Shown here: piece by piece, positions 35,271 through 45,600 of the stretch
Layout: each line of letters starts with the position of its first letter
How positions within the stretch are numbered: position 1 is the stretch's first letter
Assembly (NCBI RefSeq): GCF_900129215.1
Contig: NZ_FQUQ01000008.1
Location: forward strand, 1-64,000
Reading direction: 5' to 3'
From: Pedobacter caeni
GTDB taxonomy: Bacteria; Bacteroidota; Bacteroidia; Sphingobacteriales; Sphingobacteriaceae
Length of the DNA stretch: 64,000 nt
Made by a program: the position numbers and the translations under genes
Notes under the pieces: model-generated
What the model saw: the letters and a program-made list of their open reading frames with translations, nothing else
Database searches by the model: none
What the model was told of the DNA's origin: nothing

Positions 35271-36242
35271 TCACTTATAAACCTCCGGGTTGACTACAAA
35301 TGGAATCCGTTCCCCTTTCAAACCTGCAATAATATTTCTGGCAGCCAGAACAGACATTGCCGCGCGGGTTTCTTCTGTAGCAGAACCGATATGAGGAAGA
35401 ACAGATACATTCGGCATATTGAGCAGCGGATGGTCCGGACGCATGGGTTCAGGATTGGTTACATCTAATCCTGCTCCCCAAATCTGCTGTTCCTGTAATG
35501 CCTTTAACAAGTCTCCCTCCTTATGAATGGCCCCCCTTGCGGTATTGATAAAAATCGCATGGGGTTTCATCTTCTCAAAAGCAAACCAATCAAACTTTCC
35601 TTCAGTTTCCGGGGTTAAAGCGGTATGAACGGTAAGGACATCACTTTGTTCCAATAACTCATCAAAAGAAACCCAGTGTGCATTTAATTCTTTTTCGGCA
35701 GGTTCATTTCTGCTTCTGTTGTGATAGATGATTTTCATATCAAATGCTCCGACACAACATTTTGCCATTTCCAATCCGATTTTCCCCAGGCCAAAAACAC
35801 CCAATGTTTTACCTCTCAATTCTATTCCCAGGTTTTCTGTAGGATCAAAAAAGCCCCATTCTCCTTTAATAATACTTTTATGCATATAAAAAGCTTTTCT
35901 GGAAGTTGCCAGCATCAGCAAAAAAGCAGTATCAGCAGTTGCGGCACTCAACACACCAGGCGTATTCCCAATTGGAATCTTAACTGCAGTAGCCGCAGTT
36001 ACATCCACATGATCATAACCGACAGAATGCAGGGCAATCACTTTTAAATGAGAGGAAGCCTCAAGAAAGTCTTTGTCCAGCCGGGTACTTACGCTCAACA
36101 AAGCATCACAGTCTCTGGTATGCGCGATTAACTCTTCCTGGCTCAACCCTCTCTTTTCTTTCCATTCTTCCACTTCAATACCTGCATCAATCATCAATTT
36201 TCGTCCTTCTTCCGGAATAACTCTGGTTACAAATACTTTCAT
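35271..36242 (-). CDS. D-2-hydroxyacid dehydrogenase (glyoxylate/hydroxypyruvate reductase type)
   Basis: 323 residues. NAD-binding LGVFGLGKIGLEMAK, then ALTPETEGKFDWFAFEKMKPHAIFINTARGAIHKEGDL (catalytic Arg), GLDVTNPEP (Glu) and LPHIGSATEETR (catalytic His). All three catalytic residues of the D-isomer-specific family are present. It reduces 2-oxoacids such as glyoxylate or hydroxypyruvate with NAD(P)H. The exact substrate is not clear. 7 bases separate it from the convergent S24 gene. Confidence 0.9.
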   Translation of the reverse strand: MKVFVTRVIPEEGRKLMIDAGIEVEEWKEKRGLSQEELIAHTRDCDALLSVSTRLDKDFLEASSHLKVIALHSVGYDHVDVTAATAVKIPIGNTPGVLSAATADTAFLLMLATSRKAFYMHKSIIKGEWGFFDPTENLGIELRGKTLGVFGLGKIGLEMAKCCVGAFDMKIIYHNRSRNEPAEKELNAHWVSFDELLEQSDVLTVHTALTPETEGKFDWFAFEKMKPHAIFINTARGAIHKEGDLLKALQEQQIWGAGLDVTNPEPMRPDHPLLNMPNVSVLPHIGSATEETRAAMSVLAARNIIAGLKGERIPFVVNPEVYK

Positions 36243-36296
36243 AAATACTGTTATATATAAAAATCAACAACCCTTTTGGGTCAAATGTTCTGTAAA

Positions 36297-36338
36297 ATAA
36301 AGAAGGCGGCTCCAAAATCTGGATACCGCCTTCTTTAT
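36297..36338. terminator. Terminator after C1 peptidase gene
   Basis: AAAGAAGGCGG / CCGCCTTCTTT (36299-36309 with 36326-36336), extended by A-T pairs on both sides, loop 16 bases, T-rich flank on the minus strand. Confidence 0.75.
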
Positions 36339-36353
36339 TGACAAGGTAACTAA

Positions 36354-37550
36354 TTAAAGACTAAGCTTTTTACGAATGTCAGATGGAAGACCTTTTTTAT
36401 TTAACAGGAAAGCTGTGGTTTTATATTTCACAAAATTCTTTGTTACATACAGGTATCCTTTATAATCGTTGGTTGCACCCCATGAATTTTTAACGATATA
36501 ATATTCTTTACCATTCTGATCTTTTGCAATACCAGTAATCTGCATTCCATGATCATCAGTAGTCTGATAATTGTCGAATGCTTCCTGACGCAATTCAGTA
36601 GTAATTTCTTTCTCTGGTTTAGGGCCATTGAACATTGTCGCTTTCTCTTCTTTAGACATTGCATCGAAATCCTTCTCAGGAACAAAAGCAACCCCGTTTT
36701 TCCAGCTAAAGCCTTTTTCGCTTACATCTGTTGCCCAGGCAACTGTAAATCCTTTTTTCAATGCATTGTCAATTACTTTGGTAATGTCGTCCATCTGTAC
36801 ATTGTACACCTGATCGTAAGACCAGTTATCAGGAACCATTAATACCGTTTTTGTATAATATGGAGCAGTATTGAAAGAAGAAAGCTCTACATAGTCAGCC
36901 GGGTTGATGCCTACCACTTCTTTAGCAAAAGTTTTAGGAGTATAATTTTTGCCTTCAAACGTAAAGTTTTCAGGAACCGCACCAAGACATGAATCTATTG
37001 TAGCGATGTATTTCTTTTTCCAGTTCGGATCAAGCTTTCCGTTAGGCGCTTTAACCGCTTCTTCAAGAATAGCTTTAGTCAGCTTATTCATATCGTCAGA
37101 CTTGTTTGCCGCTGTTCCGTAATCCCTGCCATTATAAACTTCCTGAGGTAAGGCACCATACAAAGCAAACATATTGATTACGTCATGACATGCACCCCCA
37201 TCACCAAGTGTTAAGGCACCATGCATACGTACATAGTTGATTCCTTTTTCGATATACGCATTACGTGCGGTAAAGATATCTGCAAGGTCGACTGGCTTTT
37301 TACCTGCACGGATCATTTCTGATTCTAAGAAAGAGTTCGTGCTATAGCTCCAGCAGGTACCTGAAGATTTTTGATTTTTAACAGAAGTTGCTTCTGCATT
37401 GATTACCGGAGTAAAAACAAAACTATTTTTACTGTCTGTACTTTGGTTGTTTTTTAGTGAATTCACAAGATCATCTTGTGCAAATCCACTACCGGCAGTA
37501 AATAGAAGGCCTGCAGCCAGCAATACCGGTTTAAAAGAAATTTTAGTCAT
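36354..37550 (-). CDS. Exported C1 family cysteine peptidase (PepC/bleomycin hydrolase type)
   Basis: 398 residues. A signal peptide (about 1-24, ends GFAQ) makes this a periplasmic form, unlike the usual cytosolic PepC. The catalytic triad is complete: Cys66 (SGTCWSYS), His334 (DDHGMQITG) and Asn355 (VKNSWG). It likely trims peptides in the periplasm. It stands alone, with its own promoter at 37610-37640 and a terminator. Confidence 0.9.
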   Translation of the reverse strand: MTKISFKPVLLAAGLLFTAGSGFAQDDLVNSLKNNQSTDSKNSFVFTPVINAEATSVKNQKSSGTCWSYSTNSFLESEMIRAGKKPVDLADIFTARNAYIEKGINYVRMHGALTLGDGGACHDVINMFALYGALPQEVYNGRDYGTAANKSDDMNKLTKAILEEAVKAPNGKLDPNWKKKYIATIDSCLGAVPENFTFEGKNYTPKTFAKEVVGINPADYVELSSFNTAPYYTKTVLMVPDNWSYDQVYNVQMDDITKVIDNALKKGFTVAWATDVSEKGFSWKNGVAFVPEKDFDAMSKEEKATMFNGPKPEKEITTELRQEAFDNYQTTDDHGMQITGIAKDQNGKEYYIVKNSWGATNDYKGYLYVTKNFVKYKTTAFLLNKKGLPSDIRKKLSL

Positions 37551-37609
37551 TTTATGTGTTTAAATTTAATCCGCCTCACAAATCAGGATATGATTTATAA
37601 TGACGGAGG

Positions 37610-37640
37610 CAAACTTAACAATATTCCTTCCAGTCAACAA
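37610..37640 (-). promoter_or_regulatory. Promoter of C1 peptidase gene
   Basis: On the minus strand TTG (37640-37638), 20 bases, then TAAGTTTG (37617-37610), 59 bases before the ATG. Confidence 0.5.
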
Positions 37641-37664
37641 CAGCTTAAAAACATTGTTACCGAA

Positions 37665-37672
37665 TAGCTTTG
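37665..37672 (+). promoter_or_regulatory. -7 box of SDR gene
   Basis: TAGCTTTG, 36 bases before the ATG at 37709; no clear -33. Confidence 0.4.
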
Positions 37673-37708
37673 CGAAAATTTTCCATAATTTTAACCTTAA
37701 ATCATACT

Positions 37709-38494
37709 ATGGACATCTCACTAAAAGGAAAATACGCATTAATTTGTGGCAGTACACAAGGTATTGGATTGGCAACAGCAAAAGTGTTGGCAGGCATGGG
37801 CGCAAATTGTATTCTCATGGCCAGGAACGAAGAATCCCTGAAAACTGTGGTTCAGCAGCTGGCTTGTGATCAGGATCAGCAACATCGCTATCAGGTGGCT
37901 GACTTCTCTGAAAAGCAACAAATAGAGACCGCAATACATCAATTGACTTCAACCCTAAAGATTGCCATACTTGTCAACAATACCGGCGGTCCTAAATCCG
38001 GCCCGATTACCGAAGCCCTTCCTTCTGATTTTGAATCCGCATTCGGACAGCACCTCATTGGCAACCAGATCCTGGTTACGGCAGTTCTTCCGGGAATGAA
38101 GGAATTGGGATATGGAAGGATCATCAATATCATCTCCACCTCCGTCAAAACCCCTTTACCAAACCTGGGTGTTTCCAATACCATCAGAGCTGCAGTTGCC
38201 TCATGGGCAAAGACACTATCCAACGAAGTTGGTAAATTCAACATCACGGTGAACAATGTGCTACCAGGGCTAACCGAAACAGCAAGACTAACCAGTTTAA
38301 TGGAGCAGACGGCAAAAAATCAGCAATCCGAAGTCAGCGATGTGGAGAAAAACATGGTCAAGACCATTCCAATGGCCAGGTTTGGAAAAGCAGAAGAAAT
38401 CGCTAATGTAATTGCTTTCCTTGCTTCACCGGCAGCATCCTATGTAACCGGGACGAGTATCAGGGTAGATGGCGGGCGCACACCCTCCATTTAG
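37709..38494 (+). CDS. SDR oxidoreductase with altered active site
   Basis: 261 residues. NAD(P)-binding LICGSTQGIGLATAKVL, LVNNTGGP and GRIINIISTS (catalytic Ser) are normal for a classical SDR. The Tyr-x-x-x-Lys site is replaced: the aligned segment is LGVSNTIRAAVASWAKTL, where Ser stands in for Tyr and Arg for Lys. The C-terminus has the usual DGGRTPSI. Related proteins with LSN..R are common among SDRs of unknown activity. The start at 37709 (MDISLKG) removes 13 unlikely codons. Confidence 0.85.
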   Translation: MDISLKGKYALICGSTQGIGLATAKVLAGMGANCILMARNEESLKTVVQQLACDQDQQHRYQVADFSEKQQIETAIHQLTSTLKIAILVNNTGGPKSGPITEALPSDFESAFGQHLIGNQILVTAVLPGMKELGYGRIINIISTSVKTPLPNLGVSNTIRAAVASWAKTLSNEVGKFNITVNNVLPGLTETARLTSLMEQTAKNQQSEVSDVEKNMVKTIPMARFGKAEEIANVIAFLASPAASYVTGTSIRVDGGRTPSI

Positions 38495-38520
38495 TTTTTT
38501 CCTATCTCATTTATCTTTCT

Positions 38521-38528
38521 TAACTTTG
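38521..38528 (+). promoter_or_regulatory. -7 box of trhO/regulator transcript
   Basis: TAACTTTG followed by GCGCC, 41 bases before trhO, in a T-rich region. This could also feed the downstream PUL regulator gene, which is only 15 bases after trhO. Confidence 0.5.
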
Positions 38529-38569
38529 CGCCTGCATTAAACGCTGTATGCAACAGTATCAATGAATAT

Positions 38570-39508
38570 ATGAAAAAATTCCAGACCCTACTTTACTATT
38601 GCTATAGTTACATAGCAGAGGCAGAACAATTTGCTGCTGATCATCTTACTTTTTGTAAATCTCTGGGCCTTGTCGGACGCATTATTGTCGCCAATGAGGG
38701 CCTTAACGGAACAGTTTCCGGAACTAAAGAAGCATGTGAAGCTTATATGGCAGCCATTAAGGCTGATGAACGGTTCGCTAAAACTGATTTTAAAATTGAT
38801 GAGGTGGAAGAGCCTTCTTTCATCAAAATGCACTGTCGCTATAAAGCGGAAATTGTGCATTCAGGATTAAGGGATACCAGCATCATCAATCCAAATGAGC
38901 GCACAGGAAAGCACCTTGAACCCGCTGATTTTCAAAAAATGATCGATGATGAGGATGTAGTGATTCTTGATGTCCGTTCTAATTACGAACATAACCTCGG
39001 TAAATTTAAGAATGCAGTTACGCTGGACATTGAAAACTTCAGGGATTTCCCGGATAAAATCAATGAGCTGGCCAAGTATAAAGATAAAAAAGTACTCACT
39101 TATTGTACTGGTGGTATCAAATGCGAAAAAGCTTCTGCTTTATTGCTACATCACGGTTTCAATGACGTATACCAGCTTCATGGAGGAATTATCAAATACG
39201 GTAAGGAAGCGGGCGGAGAAGATTTTGAAGGTAAATGTTATGTATTTGACAACCGTATCGCTGTTGATGTCAATTCCGTAAATCCAACTATCGTTTCCAA
39301 ATGCTTTAACTGTGGAACGACTACACCGAAAATGATCAATTGTGCCAATCCGGAATGTAATGAGCACATTACGCAATGTGATGCCTGTGGAGAAGAACTA
39401 CAGGGATGCTGCTCTGTAGCCTGTACCACGAACCCTCGAAAACGTGCTTACGATGGAACCGGATATTATGTAAAAGTACCTCAACCTGTAAACCTTACTT
39501 CAAAATAA
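38570..39508 (+). CDS. trhO: tRNA uridine 5-hydroxylation protein TrhO (rhodanese-like)
   Basis: 312 residues. N-terminal acylphosphatase-like domain, a rhodanese domain (about 120-215) with the catalytic Cys179 in LTYCTGGIKCEKAS and a second Cys185, and a C-terminal Cys-rich module (SKCFNCGTTTP, CANPECNEH, CDACGEELQGCC). This is the TrhO/YceA architecture, which adds the 5-hydroxy group to wobble uridine of some tRNAs. Only 15 bases separate it from the PUL regulator, an unexpected neighbour. Confidence 0.93.
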   Translation: MKKFQTLLYYCYSYIAEAEQFAADHLTFCKSLGLVGRIIVANEGLNGTVSGTKEACEAYMAAIKADERFAKTDFKIDEVEEPSFIKMHCRYKAEIVHSGLRDTSIINPNERTGKHLEPADFQKMIDDEDVVILDVRSNYEHNLGKFKNAVTLDIENFRDFPDKINELAKYKDKKVLTYCTGGIKCEKASALLLHHGFNDVYQLHGGIIKYGKEAGGEDFEGKCYVFDNRIAVDVNSVNPTIVSKCFNCGTTTPKMINCANPECNEHITQCDACGEELQGCCSVACTTNPRKRAYDGTGYYVKVPQPVNLTSK

Positions 39509-39523
39509 CTACCTTAGTCGTTA

Positions 39524-42424
39524 ATGAAGAGCGGATACCTTAAATACTTTTTATGTTACCTTCTGTTTGCGTTTATTTCAATTTCCGCCAAAGCAGAAAA
39601 CATTAAAAGTATTGGGGTTCCTTATGTGCAGAATTATCCCAAGTCGGTATACCTCTCCGGAAATCAAAACTGGTCAATTACCAAGGATAAGAATGGCATT
39701 ATGTATTTCGGAAATGCACAGGGCCTGCTCAGCTATGATGGTAAATACTGGCAGCAGTACAAAATGCCCAACCGGCAGATTGTACGTTCAGTGCTTGCAG
39801 ACCCTTCAGGTATCATTTACACCGGAGGCTTCGGAGAACTTGGTTATTGGTCAAATAAGAACAGAAAATTAACCTATACCTCTTTAACGAAGCTTGTTCC
39901 TCAGACAAACACCCTGAAAGATGAGATCTGGAAGATCTGTTCGGAAGGAAAAAAGGTCATCTTTCAGTCTTTTAACGCGATCTATATCTACGAAAACAAC
40001 AAGATAAAGGTCGTCAAAGCGGCACATCCTTTTTTGTTTCTCCATCAGGTGGGCAAACGTTTCTTTGTGGAAGTGCTCAGTCAGGGGCTCTCCGAACTGA
40101 TTAATGATCAACTGGTCCCACTAAAAGGAAGTACACCTGCAAATTCCACCGATGTACTGTCTATTCTTCCTTACAAAAACGGAAGTTTACTGATCGGAAC
40201 CAGTAAAGATGGTCTGTTTACCTATGATGGAAATAGCTTCAGCCCTTTAAATACACCTGCCAATGCTTTTCTGAAAGTATATCAGTTAAATAACGGGGTA
40301 AAAATATTAAACAAATACTACGCTTACGGAACGATATTAAATGGGCTGATCATCATTGATGAACAGGGAAATATCGTTCAGCGCATCAATAAATCAAGTG
40401 GTTTACAGAACAATACCGTCCTCAGCCTTTATGCCGATGATGACCAGAACCTGTGGGCAGGTCTGGACAATGGGATAGACCGTGTGGAACTCAACTCCCC
40501 ATTATATTTCTATTTTGATAAAACCGGGCAATTTGGGACCGTTTATTCTAGTCTGATTTACAACAATACCATTTACCTGGGCACCAACCAGGGCTTATTC
40601 TACAGCCCATGGACATCCGGACAGGACCTCTTTAGTTCTTTTGATTTTAAATTGATTCCCGGCTCTCAGGGGCAGGTCTGGGACCTGACCATTATTGATG
40701 GGCAATTGATCTGCGGGCACAATAACGGCACTTTTAAGGTGGACGGAAATAAACTCGAAAAGATATCCAATGCCAACGGTGGCTGGACCATCAAAAAGCT
40801 CGACGATGGGCAGGACTGCCTCATCCAGGGAACTTACAATGGGCTTCTCATTTATAAGAAAGATGCGAAAGGAATCTGGCGGTTTCACCATAAAATTGCC
40901 GGCTTTGATGAGCCCTCCAGATATGTGGAGAGAGATGCAAAAGGAGACATATGGGTAAGTCATGCTTATAAAGGTCTCTACAAACTGACCCTCAGCCCGG
41001 ACCTTTCCAGAGTCATTTCTTCCTGGCCTTACAACGAAAAAAATGGCCTTCCTGATGATTACAACATCAATATCTTTAAAATCGCGAACAAGCTTGTCTT
41101 TTCTTCTGATCAGGGATTTTTCATTTATGATGAGATCAGTAACCGTTTTAAGAACTACGAAGAACTCAACAAGGGTTTAAAAGGATTTTCCACTTCCAAC
41201 AAAATCATTAGTGCCGGCCCCAACAAATATTGGTTCATTAACCGGGGAAAGATGGGACTGGCCCACTTCACCCAACCAGGGAAGCTCAACATCGACTCCA
41301 ACAGGTTTAGCATTCTTGATGGGAGAATGGTTCAGTATTATGAAAACATCAGTAAAATCAGCAATGACATCTATCTGATTAGTGTAGATGATGGTTTCGT
41401 CATTTACAATGGAACAGATGGGCAGAGCGGGAATAAAAAAGCGACTTTGCCTTCGGTGCTCATTCGCAGGATAGAAGACATTACCGACACTTACCATACC
41501 CTTAGTGAGATTGGAAACAATGGAGCAGAGGTGGAGATCCCTTTTAGCAGGAATAACATCCGGATTTCCTACGCCCTTCCCTACTACAGGCAGGCAAAAG
41601 TGAAGTTTCAATACTACCTGGAAGGATATTCCAAACAATGGTCAGACTGGAGTACAGCCTCGCAAAAGGATTTCACCAATTTAAGCCGGGGAAGTTATGT
41701 ATTTAAAGTACGTGCAAAGCTTAACGATGAGCTTGTGAGCAAAGAGACGGTGTTTGAATTCAGCATCCTCCCTCCTTTTTACGCAACAAACTGGGCAATT
41801 GCTTTTTACATCTTATGTATCATTGTCTTACTCATCTCTTCCAAGCGTCTTTATGAGAAAAAACTAAAAAAAGACCAGCAATCCATCTCTAAAAAATTGC
41901 AGGCAGAAAAAGAAGCTTACCTTAAAAAAGAAGCCGAAGCAACGGAAAGACAAATCATCAAACTTCAGACCGAAAAGCTACAGGTAGAGCTGGCGGGCAA
42001 GAACAGGGAACTGGCAAACTCAGCCATGAGCCTGGTATATAAAAACGAGCTCTTGCAAAAGCTAAGTCAGGAAATTCTGAAGCTGAAAGACGGCAATGGA
42101 AAACCATTGGCAGAGGACCAGTTGAGAAAAATTCAGAAGGTAATTGATGAAGGAATGAACGATGAACGGGACTGGAATTTATTCGAGAGCAGCTTCAACG
42201 AAGCACATGAAAGTTTCTTCAAAAAGTTAAAAGCAAACCATCCTGACCTGGTACCCAATGACCTGAAGTTATGTGCCTATCTGCACATGAATATGAGCAG
42301 TAAGGAAATGGCATCATTACTTAACATCTCCCTTCGCGGTGTAGAAATCAGACGCTACAGACTACGCAAAAAGCTCGAAATTCCTCACGACAAGAACCTC
42401 GTTGAGTTCTTAATGGAACTTTAG
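39524..42424 (+). CDS. Membrane-spanning propeller/Y_Y_Y/LuxR-type regulator of a PUL
   Basis: 966 residues. Signal peptide (about 1-24), a two-component-type beta-propeller in the periplasm (repeats such as GIMYFGNAQGLLSYDG, LWAGLDNGIDRV and NTIYLGTNQGLFYS), a Y_Y_Y domain (about 665-750: YYLEGYSKQWSDWST), one membrane segment (about 755-775: NWAIAFYILCIIVLLIS), a coiled coil (about 780-850) and a C-terminal LuxR-type helix-turn-helix (NDLKLCAYLHMNMSSKEMASLLNISLRGVEIRRYRLRKKL). There is no kinase or receiver domain, so the signal may pass directly from propeller to DNA-binding domain. Directly before susC. Confidence 0.85.
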   Translation: MKSGYLKYFLCYLLFAFISISAKAENIKSIGVPYVQNYPKSVYLSGNQNWSITKDKNGIMYFGNAQGLLSYDGKYWQQYKMPNRQIVRSVLADPSGIIYTGGFGELGYWSNKNRKLTYTSLTKLVPQTNTLKDEIWKICSEGKKVIFQSFNAIYIYENNKIKVVKAAHPFLFLHQVGKRFFVEVLSQGLSELINDQLVPLKGSTPANSTDVLSILPYKNGSLLIGTSKDGLFTYDGNSFSPLNTPANAFLKVYQLNNGVKILNKYYAYGTILNGLIIIDEQGNIVQRINKSSGLQNNTVLSLYADDDQNLWAGLDNGIDRVELNSPLYFYFDKTGQFGTVYSSLIYNNTIYLGTNQGLFYSPWTSGQDLFSSFDFKLIPGSQGQVWDLTIIDGQLICGHNNGTFKVDGNKLEKISNANGGWTIKKLDDGQDCLIQGTYNGLLIYKKDAKGIWRFHHKIAGFDEPSRYVERDAKGDIWVSHAYKGLYKLTLSPDLSRVISSWPYNEKNGLPDDYNINIFKIANKLVFSSDQGFFIYDEISNRFKNYEELNKGLKGFSTSNKIISAGPNKYWFINRGKMGLAHFTQPGKLNIDSNRFSILDGRMVQYYENISKISNDIYLISVDDGFVIYNGTDGQSGNKKATLPSVLIRRIEDITDTYHTLSEIGNNGAEVEIPFSRNNIRISYALPYYRQAKVKFQYYLEGYSKQWSDWSTASQKDFTNLSRGSYVFKVRAKLNDELVSKETVFEFSILPPFYATNWAIAFYILCIIVLLISSKRLYEKKLKKDQQSISKKLQAEKEAYLKKEAEATERQIIKLQTEKLQVELAGKNRELANSAMSLVYKNELLQKLSQEILKLKDGNGKPLAEDQLRKIQKVIDEGMNDERDWNLFESSFNEAHESFFKKLKANHPDLVPNDLKLCAYLHMNMSSKEMASLLNISLRGVEIRRYRLRKKLEIPHDKNLVEFLMEL

Positions 42425-42537
42425 GACTACATCATTACCACACACACGCTGATTCTACCCCCACATTTCTGCATTTTACCAAAGGCTTGCAAAACCATAC
42501 ATAATTTTGCCTAATAAGTCATATAACCGCGTTTTTA

Positions 42538-42557
42538 GTCCAAAAACTGATTTGGAC
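42538..42557. promoter_or_regulatory. Palindrome before susC, possible operator
   Basis: GTCCAAA-N6-TTTGGAC, perfect 7-bp arms. It lies about 30 bases upstream of the -33 element of the susC promoter, where an activator would bind. Confidence 0.5.
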
Positions 42558-42585
42558 AAGCTGTTTAAAACACTACACATTCTGG

Positions 42586-42617
42586 TTTGATGTATTAATG
42601 TATAGGCCATTTTTTTG
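42586..42617 (+). promoter_or_regulatory. Putative susC promoter
   Basis: TTTG (42586-42589), 20 bases, then TTTTTTTG (42610-42617). The -7 element is a relaxed form of TAnnTTTG, as expected for an activator-dependent promoter. Confidence 0.45.
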
Positions 42618-42674
42618 TAATAGCGGTTCTAGTCACAGAAATTTAACAAACAATTAAACAAAACTTAAACGAGC

Positions 42675-45600
42675 ATGAAAAGAATCTTTACAAAATTTTC
42701 TGTTTTAACATTTCTCTGTTTTCTTTTTAATTACACAGCCTTCGCACAGAACATTACTGTGAAAGGAACGGTTACCGACGGGGGGGATAAAACCACCATC
42801 CCGGCAGTAAGTGTACAGGTAAAAGGTACAACAACAGGAGCGCAAACAGACGTCAACGGAAACTATTCCATCAGCGCCCCGGCGAACGCGACACTGGTAT
42901 TTACCTATATAGGTTATACCACACAGGAGATCGCCGTAAACAATAGAACTACAGTAAACGTAGTACTCGCCTCATCCTCTCAGCAATTGGATCAGGTAGT
43001 GGTGATAGGTTATGGTACACAAAGAAAAATTGATGTGACTGGTGCTGTAACTTCTGTAAAAGGGGAAGATATTTCAAAACAAGCTTCCGTAAACCCGGTA
43101 AGTGCATTACAAGGTAAAGTTGCAGGGGTATCGATCAGCAATGTTGGAAAACCAGGAGCTTCACCTCAGATTACAATTCGTGGTACCGGAACAATTTACG
43201 GAAACACCAATGTATTGTATGTTGTTGATGGGGTATGGTATGATGATATCAACTTTCTAAATCCTGCTGATATTGCAAACATCAGTATTTTGAAAGATGC
43301 ATCCAGTCAGTCTATTTATGGAATCCGGGCTGCAAACGGAGTAGTTTTAGTAACTACAGTGCGTGGCAAAAATGGAGATGCCACGATCAATTACAATGGT
43401 ACCATGGGTTTTCAAAAAATTACCGATGCAGTAAAAATGACCAATGCCAGCGAATATGCTACAGCAGTAAATGAAGCCTATAAAATTCAGGCACAGCCTG
43501 GAAAAGAATTTTTATTCGCAAACACTAATTTAGGCGCTGGTACAGATTGGTACAAACAGGCATTAAGAGATGCAGTGGTGACCAACCATCAGCTTTCCGT
43601 AAATGGTGCAACAGAAAAATCAAGCTATAACTTCTCTCTGGGTTATTTGAACCAGGATGGGATTGTAAAGAACAACAATTATAAAAGATACACTGCCCGT
43701 CTGGCTAATGACTTCCAGGTTGTAAAAGGCCTTAAAATAGGATACAATGTAACCGGATCAGCCAGCAATTCAAAAGATGTTCCCGATGCAATTTTCAGAA
43801 ATCTATACGCCGCCTCACCGGTTGTTCCGGTATTTAAAGCAAATGGAGCCTATGGAGAACCTGCAGATTTCCAACTTGGTAACGGTAGTGATATCAATCC
43901 GCAAGCTACTTTGGACTTCTTCAACCAGAGGACTACAAAATACAGGGTTACTGGAAACGTTTTTGCAGAACTAAAATTCGCTAAACATTTCACTTTTAAA
44001 ACCAGCGCCGGTGGTGATTTCGGACAGGAAGAGAAAAGAGCTTATACTCCTAAATATGAAGCAACGTTAGCACAACGCGCTACGAACAGCCTCCTGGCAG
44101 TTGATCGAATTGAAACCAGAAACTGGATTTTGGAAAACACCTTAACCTATGACAACAAATGGGGTGACCATAACCTAACCGTTTTAGCTGGTCAGACTGC
44201 ACAACGTTACAAAGAAAATACTTTAAAGGGAACTGCACTTAATGTTCCGTACAGCAGTGAAGGTGATTTATATTTAAGTCTTGGTGATGGCAGGTCGATT
44301 ATCAATACGGGTAAGTTAAATACCGCTACCTCTTATTTTGGCAGGGCTAATTACTCCTTTAAAAACAAATACCTTTTAAATGCTTCCATGAGAGCCGATG
44401 CGGCTTCTCAGTTCTATGGTGGAAACGATCTTTGGGGTTATTTCCCTTCAATAGGTGCGGGATGGGTAATCAGCAATGAGGACTTCATGAAGGATCAAAA
44501 ACTTTTCAGCAATTTAAAATTACGCGGAAGCTGGGGTAAAGTAGGTAACGCAGGCGTACCAATTAACCCAAGCACACTCACCGTATCTCAAGCAGCACAA
44601 CTCCTGGCTGTATTTGGAAAAGATTTCACTCAAACTGGTGCAAATATCAGAATGATTGTTCCTCCGGCCCTTTTCTGGGAACGTAGTGCAGGAACAGACA
44701 TTGGATTAGAAATGGGTTTCCTTGATAATAAATTAAACATCGAAGCCGATTATTATAACAGAACAACAGAAAAGGCCATCTTTGATATTCCTGTTTTCGG
44801 ATCCCTGGGACTAGAGACAAGTACAATTATAGCAAATCAGGCAGATTTTAGAAACCGTGGATTTGAATTAGTGGCTTCCTGGGCTGATCAAACCAGCAGT
44901 GGACTAAAATACACGATCAGTGGAAATGTTGGATACAACACAAACAAGGTATTAAATGTAAGTTCAGGTGCAAATCCTATTTATAAGGGAGGTGCAGGTT
45001 TAACAAGTGGTGAGCTGGCTACAAGAACAATTGAAGGCAGACCAATTGGCGAGTTCTTTGGATATCAGGTTGCAGGAATATTCCAGACTCAGGAAGAAGT
45101 AAACGCTTCTGCACAATCTCAGGATGCAAGACCAGGTGACTTTAAGTATGTAGATCAGAACGGTGATGGTGCAATCGACAGAAAAGACAAAATTGCTCTG
45201 GGAAATCCAAATCCTAAATTCAGTTATGGTCTGAATACTAACTTTGCTTACCGGAATTTCGACCTGACCGTAGATATCCAGGGTGTTGCCGGAGTGGACG
45301 TTTATAATGGAAACCTCAGTGCGAGATTTGGAAATGAGAACTACACTAAAAAAATGTATGATAACCGTTGGAATGGCGCCGGGACTTCAAATGAATACCC
45401 TTCTGCAGATTTAGCTGGCCGTAGAAATACAGCAACCAACTCTTTCTACGTAGAAAGTGGAGCCTATGTTCGATTAAGAAATATCCAATTGGGTTATTCT
45501 TTGCCTCAGGCGATAACTTCAAAATGGAAAATTCAGAAGTTACGTTTCTTTGCCAATGCGCAAAATGCAGTCAATCTTTTTGGTTATAGAGGCTTTAGCC

